A model generated the notes under the pieces. That model did not search any database, was not told where the DNA came from, and saw nothing but the letters and a program-made list of their open reading frames with translations. A DNA stretch of 21,279 bases from CAZAQS01 sp964486825 (lineage in GTDB: Bacteria > Chloroflexota > Anaerolineae > Anaerolineales > UBA4823): the NCBI GenBank assembly GCA_964486825.1, contig CAZAQS010000059.1, positions 1-21,279 of the forward strand, written 5' to 3'. A program made the position numbers and the translations under genes. This document shows positions 6,154-13,866 of this stretch, in pieces; within the stretch, counting starts at the first letter, position 1, and the number at the start of each line of letters is the position of its first letter.

Positions 6154-7026
6154 ATGAAAAACTCTTCCCAAGATCAAGGAACGAACGAAGGACATTCATT
6201 GATCGGCTTGATCAAAGCCCACAACTTGTTGACATACATTGTTTTGACTTTCTTAATCACGTTTGGCGCATGGATTGGCGCCATTCTCACCGGGGTTGGA
6301 ACGCTGTTTGACATCGGATTGTGGGGCCCGGCGCTATCCGCGATTCTGATCACCGCGGTCACTTCGGGAAAGCTGGGACTTAAAGATTTGTTCCGCCGCT
6401 TGCTGCTCTGGCGAGTACCTGCCAGATGGTATTTAGTCATCACCTTCGGTTGGCCAGGGATAATGATCCTGGCGGCGCTCTTGCATGCCCAAATCACAAA
6501 TCAGCCGCTTAGCTTTCAGTGGAACCGTTGGTCGGGAGTTCTAACCTGGCTGCTCGCAGCTCCTGTGCTCGGTTTTTGGGCGTGTGAGGAAATCGGTTGG
6601 CGCGGTTTTGCTTTGCCGCGCTTGTTGGACCGTTGGAATGCGCTCTTCTCCAGCATCATATTAGGGATTGTATGGTGGCTTTGGCATCTGCCGTACTTCT
6701 TGGGGATGGAGGGAATTAACCCCGACTTCTACCCATTCCTGGTTTTTACGGTTTCCCTTTCCATTCTCATGACCTGGGTATTTAACCATACGCAAGGTAG
6801 TATATTCGTCGCCACATTCTTCCATTTTTGGATCAATGTCTATGAAGGCCTCCAGGCTGATAAGCTGCCCCTTACCGATCCAGGAGGTGAGACTATGGCC
6901 AGGTATTGGCTTTTAGCAGGCGCCGCAATCCTTGTGGTGCTCCTGTATGGTTACCGGAGTTTAACCCGTGACCGGAAGAGTTCCGTGCAAGTTACAAAAA
7001 TATTTAGTGGAGGTCAAAATGTCTGA
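6154..7026 (+). CDS. CPBP family intramembrane metalloprotease (CAAX/Abi type)
   Basis: 290 residues, polytopic membrane protein. It carries the three conserved CPBP motifs: EEIGWRG at residues 145-151 (catalytic Glu pair plus Arg150), His178 in WWLWHLPYF (173-182), and HFWIN at 224-228 (His224, Asn228). About seven to eight hydrophobic segments flank them. Members are glutamate-based intramembrane proteases related to Rce1; bacterial ones are linked to bacteriocin immunity, membrane-protein processing or regulation, and the substrate here is unknown. The start ATG is preceded by AGAAGGA at good spacing. The stop lies 8 nt inside the next gene (7019), indicating translational coupling and probably a joint role. 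All catalytic residues are present, so an active enzyme is likely. Confidence 0.92.
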   Translation: MKNSSQDQGTNEGHSLIGLIKAHNLLTYIVLTFLITFGAWIGAILTGVGTLFDIGLWGPALSAILITAVTSGKLGLKDLFRRLLLWRVPARWYLVITFGWPGIMILAALLHAQITNQPLSFQWNRWSGVLTWLLAAPVLGFWACEEIGWRGFALPRLLDRWNALFSSIILGIVWWLWHLPYFLGMEGINPDFYPFLVFTVSLSILMTWVFNHTQGSIFVATFFHFWINVYEGLQADKLPLTDPGGETMARYWLLAGAAILVVLLYGYRSLTRDRKSSVQVTKIFSGGQNV

Positions 7027-7813
7027 TGTAAGTTTACCCAAAGCCCAAAGACGAGAATATCGCATGGGCGCCCTTGAAGATCAGGACAGCATTCAAAGTA
7101 ATATCACCGAGCGTGCAAAGGTGACGAATAGCGAGATCGGATTTTGGTCTGCAATCCTTACCACCCTGTGCAGCTTCGCTTATGGAATTGCTGTAATTAC
7201 CGTCTTGGTATCCTCCCTGTCAGCCCAATCTTCTTCTCAGGCCCAAGGCTGGTCAGGGATCGAAAACTATCTGGCTGCCTTTCAACCCATCCAGATGCTG
7301 CCGGTGATCCCATCGTTGTTGTTAGCACCTGCTTTCACCGCCTTGATGGTCAGCATCCATTCCTATGCTGCTGAGGACAAGAAAATTTGGAGTGGTCTCG
7401 GCCTGGCTTTCACCCTGATTTACGCAACCATGGCGCTGATAAATTACATGGTTCAATTGCTCCCGGTATGGCGCAGCATCACGAACCATGAAACGGATGG
7501 GCTGGCGATGTTCGTCCTGGGCAACCCGCATTCCATCTTCTGGGCATTAGCCTACGCCTACATCTTTATGAATCTGGCGATGCTATTTGCTGCCCAGGTA
7601 TTTGTTGGGGATACCTTGCGGAAGCGGATTCGGCTGCTTTTTATCCTGAACGGGATCTCTGGTTTGGTTACCCTGGTCAGCGCTGCTTTAGATAGCCCTC
7701 CCTTCTATTTGCTAGGCAGCCTGGTGGTCTGGTGTCCTGTCTTCACGGCAGCCTCAGTTTCCTTAGGGATACTTTTTAGGAGACAAATGCAAGTTGCCCG
7801 GTATGCCTCATAA
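7019..7813 (+). CDS. Polytopic membrane protein, unknown, coupled to the CPBP protease
   Basis: 264 residues. Start chosen at 7019 because GGAGG (7008-7012) is correctly spaced and the ATG overlaps the end of the protease gene by 8 nt. A hydrophilic N-terminus of about 40 residues is followed by about six hydrophobic segments (around 42-65, 85-112, 122-146, 165-193, 204-222 and 228-252), and the tail is basic. No catalytic motif, cysteine pair or ligand motif stands out. It resembles uncharacterised integral membrane proteins annotated in Chloroflexota; I cannot assign a family. The overlap with the CPBP gene suggests it is a partner, client or substrate of the protease, which is inference from layout only. 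It converges on the SRPBCC gene, 42 bp away. Confidence 0.85.
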   Translation: MSDVSLPKAQRREYRMGALEDQDSIQSNITERAKVTNSEIGFWSAILTTLCSFAYGIAVITVLVSSLSAQSSSQAQGWSGIENYLAAFQPIQMLPVIPSLLLAPAFTALMVSIHSYAAEDKKIWSGLGLAFTLIYATMALINYMVQLLPVWRSITNHETDGLAMFVLGNPHSIFWALAYAYIFMNLAMLFAAQVFVGDTLRKRIRLLFILNGISGLVTLVSAALDSPPFYLLGSLVVWCPVFTAASVSLGILFRRQMQVARYAS

Positions 7814-7855
7814 TTGGTTGGTCACAGCACAAAAGGTCTAAGCCTTCTTTCAGAA

Positions 7856-8509
7856 TCACCCCGCTGCGCTTGCGAATTCGGCTCGTTCCCGGATACCCAT
7901 CAGCATGCGGCGTTCCATTACGTAATGGGCCGGCTCCAGGAGCAGCAGGCTGAAGAGCCGGCTCAACCACTCTGGTGGAAAGATCCCCACGCGTGTCCGT
8001 ATGGTCAGGCGAGTATTCCGGTGGTCGAGCGGTTGGAGCAAGAAGGCCCACGATCCGCCGGTTGACTCCGCACCAGGCTGCATGCTGCCAGCCATCACCA
8101 GGTGGCTGTCCTTCTGCATGTCACGTACGCTTACCCCCACGCCTTTCCAGAAAGGCACCACCTCTCCAACCTTCAGATCCTGGTATTGGGGAAGGATTTC
8201 TTGGGCGTTATGGATATCCATCTGGAACAGGTTTTCCAGCCAGTCGTAGCTGTAGAAACCACCTCGTCCCTGGCCTATCTGCACCAACCAGGGCCAGATT
8301 TCTGACGGCCTGGCCTGGATGGTAATCGACCGGGTGGTCTGGAGCAGCAGCTCGTCGTCTGGCACCAGATCGTCCCCGGGCAGGCTTTGCTTCGATTCCA
8401 ATGCGCTCGCTCCCCAGGCGAGGAGGCGCGGGCGAAGGCGAGCCTGGTAGATCCAAATCCACAAGAGGGACAAAAGTAGGATAAGCTTAAGCCAGGAACG
8501 TGGTATCAA
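7856..8509 (-). CDS. Membrane-anchored SRPBCC (START/polyketide-cyclase-like) protein
   Basis: 217 residues. An N-terminal hydrophobic anchor (residues 6-20, WLKLILLLSLLWIWI) precedes an SRPBCC fold. Characteristic pieces are ITIQARPSEIWPWLVQIGQG (62-81), RGGFYSYDWLENLFQMDIHN (82-101), the short LKVGEVV strand, and a C-terminal long-helix region with EPAHYVMERRMLMGIRERAE. SRPBCC domains bind hydrophobic ligands, and this WLVQIGQGRGGFYSYDWLEN subgroup is common and uncharacterised. The start is TTG, supported by a strong GGAGGT 6 nt upstream and by the lack of any ATG that would keep the anchor. It is the third gene of a minus-strand operon, 36 bp after the second PPOX gene, so it may handle the same small molecule or lipid; that role is inference. 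Confidence 0.87.
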   Translation of the reverse strand: MIPRSWLKLILLLSLLWIWIYQARLRPRLLAWGASALESKQSLPGDDLVPDDELLLQTTRSITIQARPSEIWPWLVQIGQGRGGFYSYDWLENLFQMDIHNAQEILPQYQDLKVGEVVPFWKGVGVSVRDMQKDSHLVMAGSMQPGAESTGGSWAFLLQPLDHRNTRLTIRTRVGIFPPEWLSRLFSLLLLEPAHYVMERRMLMGIRERAEFASAAG

Positions 8510-8545
8510 GCTGCACCTCCAACCTGGTTGCCATGCTCCAGCGCC

Positions 8546-8968
8546 TTACCTGTGGATCGCATCCAGGGTGATCTTGCTGGCATGGATGCGGCAGACCAGG
8601 CGCGTTTCGAGGGCCTGTTTAGTGACCGGGAATACGTAGCCATAATACCTGGGGTGTGGGGTGTACTGGCGGGTGAGCTCGTCCAGGCATTCCAGCGCCC
8701 CGTCGAAGACGATTTCGGCCTGCCCGCGGATCTCGATGTAGCGACTGGTATCGTCCGGGTCGACGACAAGAAGGCTGACCGTAGGGTTTGTAAGCAAGTT
8801 CTTACCTTTCTGGCGATCCATGGACGTGTTCACCCGGGCGCATTCGCCATCATAGTCGCACCATACCAGGCTGGACTGAGGCTGGCCATCCGGCATGAGC
8901 GTGGTCAGCACACCATGGACCGGCCGGGTGAGCAGGTCCAGGTGGGAGAGGGGAATTGGTAAGCTCAT
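8546..8968 (-). CDS. PPOX-class flavin/F420-fold protein (copy 2)
   Basis: 140 residues from MSLPIPLS. The split-barrel flavin-binding fold is indicated by GVLTTLMPDGQPQSSLVW (residues 19-36), RVNTSMDRQKGKNLLTNPTV (45-64), SLLVVDPDDTSRYIEIRG (65-82) and the C-terminal RLVCRIHASKITL. This layout (LTTLMPDGxPQxSxVW...NTxxxRxKxxNLxxNPxVxLxxxDPxxxxRYxExRG) matches PPOX-class F420-dependent proteins (TIGR03618-like), which bind F420, FMN or heme. The exact cofactor and substrate are unresolved. The start is chosen by GGAGGT upstream, and its ATG overlaps the stop of the preceding paralogue in an ATGA arrangement (8965-8968). It is probably translated from the same message as its neighbours. Confidence 0.9.
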   Translation of the reverse strand: MSLPIPLSHLDLLTRPVHGVLTTLMPDGQPQSSLVWCDYDGECARVNTSMDRQKGKNLLTNPTVSLLVVDPDDTSRYIEIRGQAEIVFDGALECLDELTRQYTPHPRYYGYVFPVTKQALETRLVCRIHASKITLDAIHR

Positions 8969-9408
8969 GGCAGGGCCACCTCCTTTGGGCAGAAGTCCAA
9001 TGCGACCACGTGGGTAGGAAGGATTTTGCACAGCACCGGCGTTTCAGTCTCCTTCAGCTCTACCGGCACGCATGCCCCGAAATAAGGCTTTACCCCGGTG
9101 TACAGCTCGCAAAGCCCATCCAGGTGCTCTACTGCCCCGTTCTCGCTCATTTCTACCACCATCCCACGCACTTCGAGGTAGCGCAGGGGCTGGCGCGGGT
9201 CATAGCATAACAAGGTGACCTTTGGGTTCAGGCGCATGTTCTTTTCCTTGCGGAAGCCCCGCATGGTGTTCACCAGGACGTGGAGGCCGTCGAAATTGCA
9301 CCATACCACCGTCGTTTGGGGTGTTCCATTCGGCATCAATGTGGTCAAGGCCGCGACGCGTGGGCCATCGATCAAATCCAGAAATTCACGCGGGATGGTT
9401 GTGCTCAT
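8965..9408 (-). CDS. PPOX-class flavin/F420-fold protein (copy 1)
   Basis: 147 residues. Same fold as the downstream gene: VAALTTLMPNGTPQTTVVW (residues 18-36), HVLVNTMRGFRKEKNMRLNP (43-62), LLCYDPRQPLRYLEVRG (66-82), and the tail ending PVLCKILPTHVVALDFCP. A GAGGAG site precedes the ATG at longer spacing. It is the first gene of the PPOX-PPOX-SRPBCC operon, whose promoter must lie in the 158 bp before it (9409-9566), where I see no clear consensus. The paralogues are clearly related but diverged, with different basic residues in the cofactor-phosphate region (MRGFRKEKN versus MDRQKGKN), so they may bind different ligands or form a heterodimer. Cofactor identity is inference. Confidence 0.9.
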   Translation of the reverse strand: MSTTIPREFLDLIDGPRVAALTTLMPNGTPQTTVVWCNFDGLHVLVNTMRGFRKEKNMRLNPKVTLLCYDPRQPLRYLEVRGMVVEMSENGAVEHLDGLCELYTGVKPYFGACVPVELKETETPVLCKILPTHVVALDFCPKEVALP

Positions 9409-9566
9409 CCGTTCATGCTCCTCGATAGTTTAGTTGTACATGCCCGGCTGATTCTACTTGATAAGCTCTTTCCCAATCATACCTATATTCTGCCGCTTAT
9501 GGTGGTTAGCTATTCGGAATAATGGCTTAGCTCCTGCTGCTTAATCACCTTGTTGGCGTATAAATA

Positions 9567-10223
9567 TCAGATCTCGCTCAGGTCAACCAGGCCGTAGCGC
9601 AGAGCAATGACGGCTGCCTGGGTCCGGTCGGACACGCCCAGTTTCGTGAAGATCGAGCTGACATAATTCTTGACAGTCCCTTCTGAAAGGAATAGCTCCT
9701 GGGCGATATCGGCATTGGAAAAGCCCCGGGTCATCAGGCGCAGCACCTCTCGTTCCCGGTCGCTGAGGGTTTCGCCGATGGAGGTCTCAGGCATGGCGGG
9801 CCGGCTCAGGGTGATGTGAGTGAACAGCTTGCCCGCCACGTTTGGATCCACATGGGTCTTTCCGGCAGCAGTTCCTTTGATGGCTTCGATCAATTCATCC
9901 CTGGGCGTATCTTTGAGCAGGTAACCAGAAGCACCACCCCGGATGGCGTCGAAGACCCATTCGTCTGCGTCATAGGTCGTCAATACGAGTACCCGGACTT
10001 GTGGATACTGCTCCCTGATCTTGCGAGTAGCCTGGATGCCGTTCATGCCGGGCATCTTTAGATCCATCAAAACAACATCCGGCTGGACCTGGGGGACCAG
10101 CTCGATAGCCTGAGAGCCTTCCTGAGCCACTCCGACTACTTCAATCCCAGGTTCGGCCTTCAGTATCGTCTGCAGACCCTCCAGTACGATATCTTGGTCG
10201 TCACAGAGTAAGACTCGGATCAT
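9567..10223 (-). CDS. NarL/LuxR-family response regulator
   Basis: 218 residues. Receiver domain, residues 1-120: acidic pair Asp8-Asp9, phospho-acceptor Asp54 (VVLMDLKMPGMNG), Thr82/Thr83 and Lys104 (SGYLLKD). Linker to about 148. Then a LuxR-type HTH, residues 150-215, with TLSDREREVLRLMTRGFSN, IAQELFLSEGTVKNYVSSIF and KLGVSDRTQAAVIALRYGLV. This is a complete NarL-type transcription factor activated by phosphorylation. Its start overlaps the end of the kinase gene by 23 nt, so the pair is translationally coupled. Divergent placement beside the exporter genes suggests these are its target (inference). No missing residues. Confidence 0.95.
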   Translation of the reverse strand: MIRVLLCDDQDIVLEGLQTILKAEPGIEVVGVAQEGSQAIELVPQVQPDVVLMDLKMPGMNGIQATRKIREQYPQVRVLVLTTYDADEWVFDAIRGGASGYLLKDTPRDELIEAIKGTAAGKTHVDPNVAGKLFTHITLSRPAMPETSIGETLSDREREVLRLMTRGFSNADIAQELFLSEGTVKNYVSSIFTKLGVSDRTQAAVIALRYGLVDLSEI

Positions 10224-11463
10224 GCCTGCCCTCCCATTGCAAGCGGATGGTTGTCCCTTTACCGGTATGGCTTTCGATTTCCAGCTTACCGCCCAACATC
10301 TCCGTTCGCTCGCGCATCCCTTGTAGACCGTAACGGTTGATCAGATCCACTTTTTGCTGGTCGAACCCACGCCCATCATCAGAAACGACCAGTTCTAGCC
10401 CACCATTCAAGGGAGACAACTGGACTTTTACATTTTTCGCTTGGGCGTGTTGGGCCGCATTTTCCAGGGCTTCTTGAATGATGCGATAGATGCCTTGCTC
10501 AACATCCGGGGGCAGGTTCTCCACGCGCTCGGAAACGTCCAATACGAGAGAGAAGCCGTTGCGCGCAGCAACCGAACCGGCCAGGTGGCGGACGGCAATC
10601 GCCAGCCCCAGGTCTTCCAGCGGTGCAGCCCGCAAGGCCTTCAGGGCTCGCCGGGTCTCGGTGAGACCGCTGCGTGTAGTCGAGAGGGATTGATCGACCA
10701 GCGAGTGGGCCCTGTCCGGATCCTCCTGCCAGGCAGCCTTGACAGCTTCCAGCTGGATGGCGATCCCGCTCAACGAGTGCGCCAGGGTATCATGTAGCTC
10801 GCGCGCCAGGCGGTTTCGTTCCCGGCTGGTAGATAACTGCTCCAGTGTGGCGGCGTGATGGGCAAGCTGTGTATTGGCGTCCGCCAGCGCCCGGCGCTGC
10901 TCGCGTTGGTTGTTCATCAAGCGCACGACCATATACCCCACCATGAGAAATGATATCGTTCGGATGAGGAGTGTGCCTGCCAGGGCGAACAGCCAGAATT
11001 CGCTATTCCCCACGACACTGAGGGTCAAGCCCCAATCGATGAAAGCCGTGCTAGCAGAAAACAGCGCCACGCTCAAGAATTTATATTGCCAGGCGATCAG
11101 GACGAGGGGTACGAACAAAAGCGGGATCAACTGCCAGGCGCCTGCCAAGGAAATGCCTGGTCCATATTGAATCCATTCCCTGAGCACCAGGTTTTGCTCC
11201 AGGATCGGGCCTAGCGAAGCGATCACCAGGCCGATGGGCAAGTAGGCGCCTTTTAACCACCGATGCAAAGGTAGCCAGGATAAGTAGCCCAGGAGAAGAG
11301 CCGAAGATGCAAAGCTGAACCATAATAGGGGCAGGTGGGATGGCTCGAGTAGCTCCGGAGCCAGCATGCGAAAGGCGACTCTCAAGAACGCCAATCCCAC
11401 ACGAAATCCGGCAAATAGGCGAAATACCTGTAAAAGACCAGGCTCTATCGAATGACTCTTCAT
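10201..11463 (-). CDS. NarL-type sensor histidine kinase
   Basis: 420 residues. The N-terminal half (about 15-182) is hydrophobic with roughly five to six transmembrane segments and no large extracellular domain, as in intramembrane-sensing kinases. A coiled linker, RRALADANTQLAHHAATLEQ (190-209), leads to a HisKA_3 domain with RERNRLARELHDTLAHSLSG (His224 the phospho-site). The HATPase_c domain has the N box (QEALENAAQHA), G1 (VSDDGRGFD) and G2 (GLQGMRERTEMLGGKLEI). Its partner is the overlapping response regulator. The absence of a Shine-Dalgarno before the ATG, with a -10-like TATCAT ending 6 nt before it, suggests a leaderless message. Multi-pass kinases of this family beside ABC exporters commonly sense membrane stress or antibiotics; that role here is inference. 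Confidence 0.95.
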   Translation of the reverse strand: MKSHSIEPGLLQVFRLFAGFRVGLAFLRVAFRMLAPELLEPSHLPLLWFSFASSALLLGYLSWLPLHRWLKGAYLPIGLVIASLGPILEQNLVLREWIQYGPGISLAGAWQLIPLLFVPLVLIAWQYKFLSVALFSASTAFIDWGLTLSVVGNSEFWLFALAGTLLIRTISFLMVGYMVVRLMNNQREQRRALADANTQLAHHAATLEQLSTSRERNRLARELHDTLAHSLSGIAIQLEAVKAAWQEDPDRAHSLVDQSLSTTRSGLTETRRALKALRAAPLEDLGLAIAVRHLAGSVAARNGFSLVLDVSERVENLPPDVEQGIYRIIQEALENAAQHAQAKNVKVQLSPLNGGLELVVSDDGRGFDQQKVDLINRYGLQGMRERTEMLGGKLEIESHTGKGTTIRLQWEGRHDPSLTL

Positions 11464-11469
11464 GCAGAT

Positions 11470-11475
11470 ATGATA
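11470..11475 (-). promoter_or_regulatory. Candidate -10 element of a leaderless kinase transcript
   Basis: On the minus strand TATCAT is followed by 6 nt and then the kinase ATG (11461-11463). No purine-rich ribosome binding site lies between. The expected -35 position has no good consensus (near CACTGT), so the call rests on spacing and the -10-like hexamer. Confidence 0.3.
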
Positions 11476-11682
11476 GCATAATTAGGTATACGACAGTGCC
11501 TGCCGTTGGAGACGTTATCGTATGACCCCAGTCAGGCGGAAGGATGACGCCAGGCGCTTCTATCTATGACTGCCTTCACTTCCTATGAGGGAACTGTTTG
11601 GGGTATAGTAATGGGCGATTCGCTGGGTGATTCCACGGAATCGATTATATTGCGTGGATCTAATTAAGGAGAGCTTGTAAAG

Positions 11683-13260
11683 ATGAAATCCAAGAAATTT
11701 GTAATCATTGGTGGCTTGGTCCTCCTGATTCTGGTATTTGTGGGATACAGGATCGTAGCGGGCATGCAGGAGGCGCGTGCGGGATTGGCGAATGTCCAGA
11801 CAGCCACGATCGAGCGGGGTATGTTGATGGCGCGCATTGGCGCAACCGTGATTGTGCTTTCTAAACAGAGCGCCAAAGTCGCATGGCAGGCCAGTGGGCA
11901 GGTAGGCGAGGTTAAGGTTTCACTCGGCGACCCGGTTGAAACGGGCCAGGCGCTGGCAGTGCTGGACCCGGCCTCCTTATCCCAGACTATCTTGCAAGCC
12001 CAGGTAGACCTGATCAATGCCCAGGAAGCCCAGGATAACCTGTATAAAATCGATTCGCTCAAGCTGGCGCAGGCCAAGACAAACCTGGAAGAAGCAGAGA
12101 AAGCTCTGGAGGACCTGCTGACTCCGTCTGCTGAAGCAATTGCCCAGGCAGAGCTGATTGTGGTGGAAGCCCGCGAAGAGGTCAAGACCATGCAATACAG
12201 GCTGAACTCCCTGATCAACGGGCGTGGCAACCAGCAATTGATCAGTGAGGCGCGCGCCAAATACCTCCTGGCGCAGGATAAAGTGGACGAGCTCCAGGCG
12301 GCCTACGAATCGACGCCCGGCGATCCGGAGACGGATGCCCGCAAGGCCCTGGCGTTGAGTAACCTGTCGGCTGCCAAGCGTGACCGGGACCGCGCCCTGG
12401 GTAGCGTGAATTGGTACCTGGGGGAACCCAGCGCCGAGGAGATGGCAGAGGGCGAGAACAACCTGGCGCTGGCAGAGGCCCGGTTGGAGAACGCCGAGGA
12501 AGCCCTGGCCAAGCTCAAGTCGCCTTCTCAGACAGACCTGGCTCTGGCGCAAGCCCGGGTAGAGGACGCCGAGCAGGCGCTTGAAAGCTTGCTGAATGGC
12601 CCGAGTGACAACGACATCCTCATCGCCCAAACTCGAGTGACCCAGGCGGAAGCTGCCCTCAACCAGGCCCGGCTGGTTGCTCCGTTTGCCGGAAAAGTGA
12701 CCGAAATTCAGGCGCTGTCCGGTGACCTGGTATCGGCCGGTACGCTGGCCTTCCGAATCGATGATCTATCCAGCTTGTTGGTCGACTTAACCGTATCAGA
12801 GTTAGACATTAACCAGGTTCAGCCCGGACAGAAGGTAACCCTGGCCTTTGACTCGATCCTGAGGCAGTCGTATAACGGTGCGGTCGTCAATGTAGCCTCG
12901 GTTGGCGAGGAGCAGCAAGGTGTGGTTAATTTCCGCGTGACTGTTCAGCTGAACGATGCAGACCAGCAGGTAAAACCTGGTATGACCGCGGCAGTCGAGA
13001 TCACGGTTAGCGAGCTAAGCGATGTCTTGCTGGTCCCGAACCGGGCAGTGCGGTCTTTGGATGGGGAGCGGGTAGTGTACGTCATGAAGGATGGCGTTCC
13101 CAGGGCAGTCCCTTTGACCCTTGGAAAATCATCCGATTTGCAGAGTGAAGTCCTGGGCGGAGATCTACAAGAGGGCGACCTGATCGTGCTGAACCCGCAA
13201 GCCAGCATGGTGCAGTTCGGGCCAGGCGGAGGCTCCTTCCAGTCGGGAGGCGCTCCATGA
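11683..13260 (+). CDS. HlyD/MacA-type periplasmic adaptor (membrane fusion) protein
   Basis: 525 residues. An N-terminal anchor (KKFVIIGGLVLLILVFVGY, residues 4-22) is followed by a biotinyl-lipoyl-like half (about 45-85, with ASGQVGEVKVSLGDPVETGQ). A very long alpha-helical hairpin (about 95-330) has repeating LAxAxxxxxxAExAL heptad patterns, followed by the second lipoyl half (APFAGKVTEIQALSGDLV) and beta-barrel and membrane-proximal domains (LVPNRAVRSLDGERVVYVM, EGDLIVLNPQ). It couples an ABC exporter to substrate export. The start has AAGGAG about 11 nt upstream. Its stop overlaps the ATPase start by 4 nt (ATGA). The hairpin is longer than in E. coli MacA, as is usual in Chloroflexota homologues as far as I recall. 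The likely substrate is an amphipathic drug or peptide, by analogy only. Confidence 0.93.
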   Translation: MKSKKFVIIGGLVLLILVFVGYRIVAGMQEARAGLANVQTATIERGMLMARIGATVIVLSKQSAKVAWQASGQVGEVKVSLGDPVETGQALAVLDPASLSQTILQAQVDLINAQEAQDNLYKIDSLKLAQAKTNLEEAEKALEDLLTPSAEAIAQAELIVVEAREEVKTMQYRLNSLINGRGNQQLISEARAKYLLAQDKVDELQAAYESTPGDPETDARKALALSNLSAAKRDRDRALGSVNWYLGEPSAEEMAEGENNLALAEARLENAEEALAKLKSPSQTDLALAQARVEDAEQALESLLNGPSDNDILIAQTRVTQAEAALNQARLVAPFAGKVTEIQALSGDLVSAGTLAFRIDDLSSLLVDLTVSELDINQVQPGQKVTLAFDSILRQSYNGAVVNVASVGEEQQGVVNFRVTVQLNDADQQVKPGMTAAVEITVSELSDVLLVPNRAVRSLDGERVVYVMKDGVPRAVPLTLGKSSDLQSEVLGGDLQEGDLIVLNPQASMVQFGPGGGSFQSGGAP

Positions 13261-13832
13261 GCGAGCTTTCGAACGGGTGGGTGATCCAAGCCGAGGGGTT
13301 GACGAAAGTATTTAAGATGGGAGAGGTTGAAGTGCATGCTCTACGAGGCCTTAGCTTGAACATCGCCCACGGAGAGGTGGTGGCGATCCGCAACCGCAAA
13401 GTGGGTTTCGTCTTCCAGAGCTTCAATCTGCTTCCCCGCGCCAGCGCGCTAAACAATGTTGAGCTGCCTTTACGCTATGCGGGCGCTTCAAACGGGCGCA
13501 AGGACCGGGCTCGCCAGGCGCTGGAAGCGGTTGGCCTGGGAGACCGGATGAACCACCGGCCCAGCGAGCTTTCCGGCGGTCAGCAACAGCGCGTCGCTAT
13601 CGCACGGGCGCTGGTCAACGACCCAGCCATCCTGTTAGCCGACGAGCCAACCGGCAATCTGGATAGCAAGTCGGGCGTGGAGATCATGGACCTGCTGCTC
13701 AACCTGAACAAGGAGCACGCAACGACCCTGGTCATCGTGACCCACGACCCGGAGGTCGCCGCCCAGACCCAGCGGGTGGTCCATATCCGGGATGGGATCG
13801 TGGAGACAGATGGAAAGGGGAAGCAGAATTGA
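13257..13832 (+). CDS. MacB/LolD-type ABC ATPase lacking the Walker A region
   Basis: 191 residues, shorter than the roughly 220-240 usual for this family. It starts IQAEGLTKVFKMGEVEVHAL then LNIAHGEVVAI (residue 44) and jumps directly to RNRKVGFVFQSFNLLP. The Walker A sequence (GPSGSGKST) and the beta-strand region that normally separate these blocks are absent. All later motifs are intact: Q-loop Gln54, signature LSGGQQQRVAIARAL (105-119), Walker B AILLADEPTGNLDS (124-137), D-loop and H-loop (VTHDPE, 162-167). The reading frame is preserved across the join at 13388/13389. Without Walker A it should not bind ATP. Frame and motif conservation suggest a recent deletion, or a collapse in assembly. 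It overlaps the adaptor stop by 4 nt and lies before the permease. Confidence 0.88.
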   Translation: MSELSNGWVIQAEGLTKVFKMGEVEVHALRGLSLNIAHGEVVAIRNRKVGFVFQSFNLLPRASALNNVELPLRYAGASNGRKDRARQALEAVGLGDRMNHRPSELSGGQQQRVAIARALVNDPAILLADEPTGNLDSKSGVEIMDLLLNLNKEHATTLVIVTHDPEVAAQTQRVVHIRDGIVETDGKGKQN

Positions 13833-13866
13833 GCTCGCAGCCCTGTTTTCACTTGGAGATGTAAAG

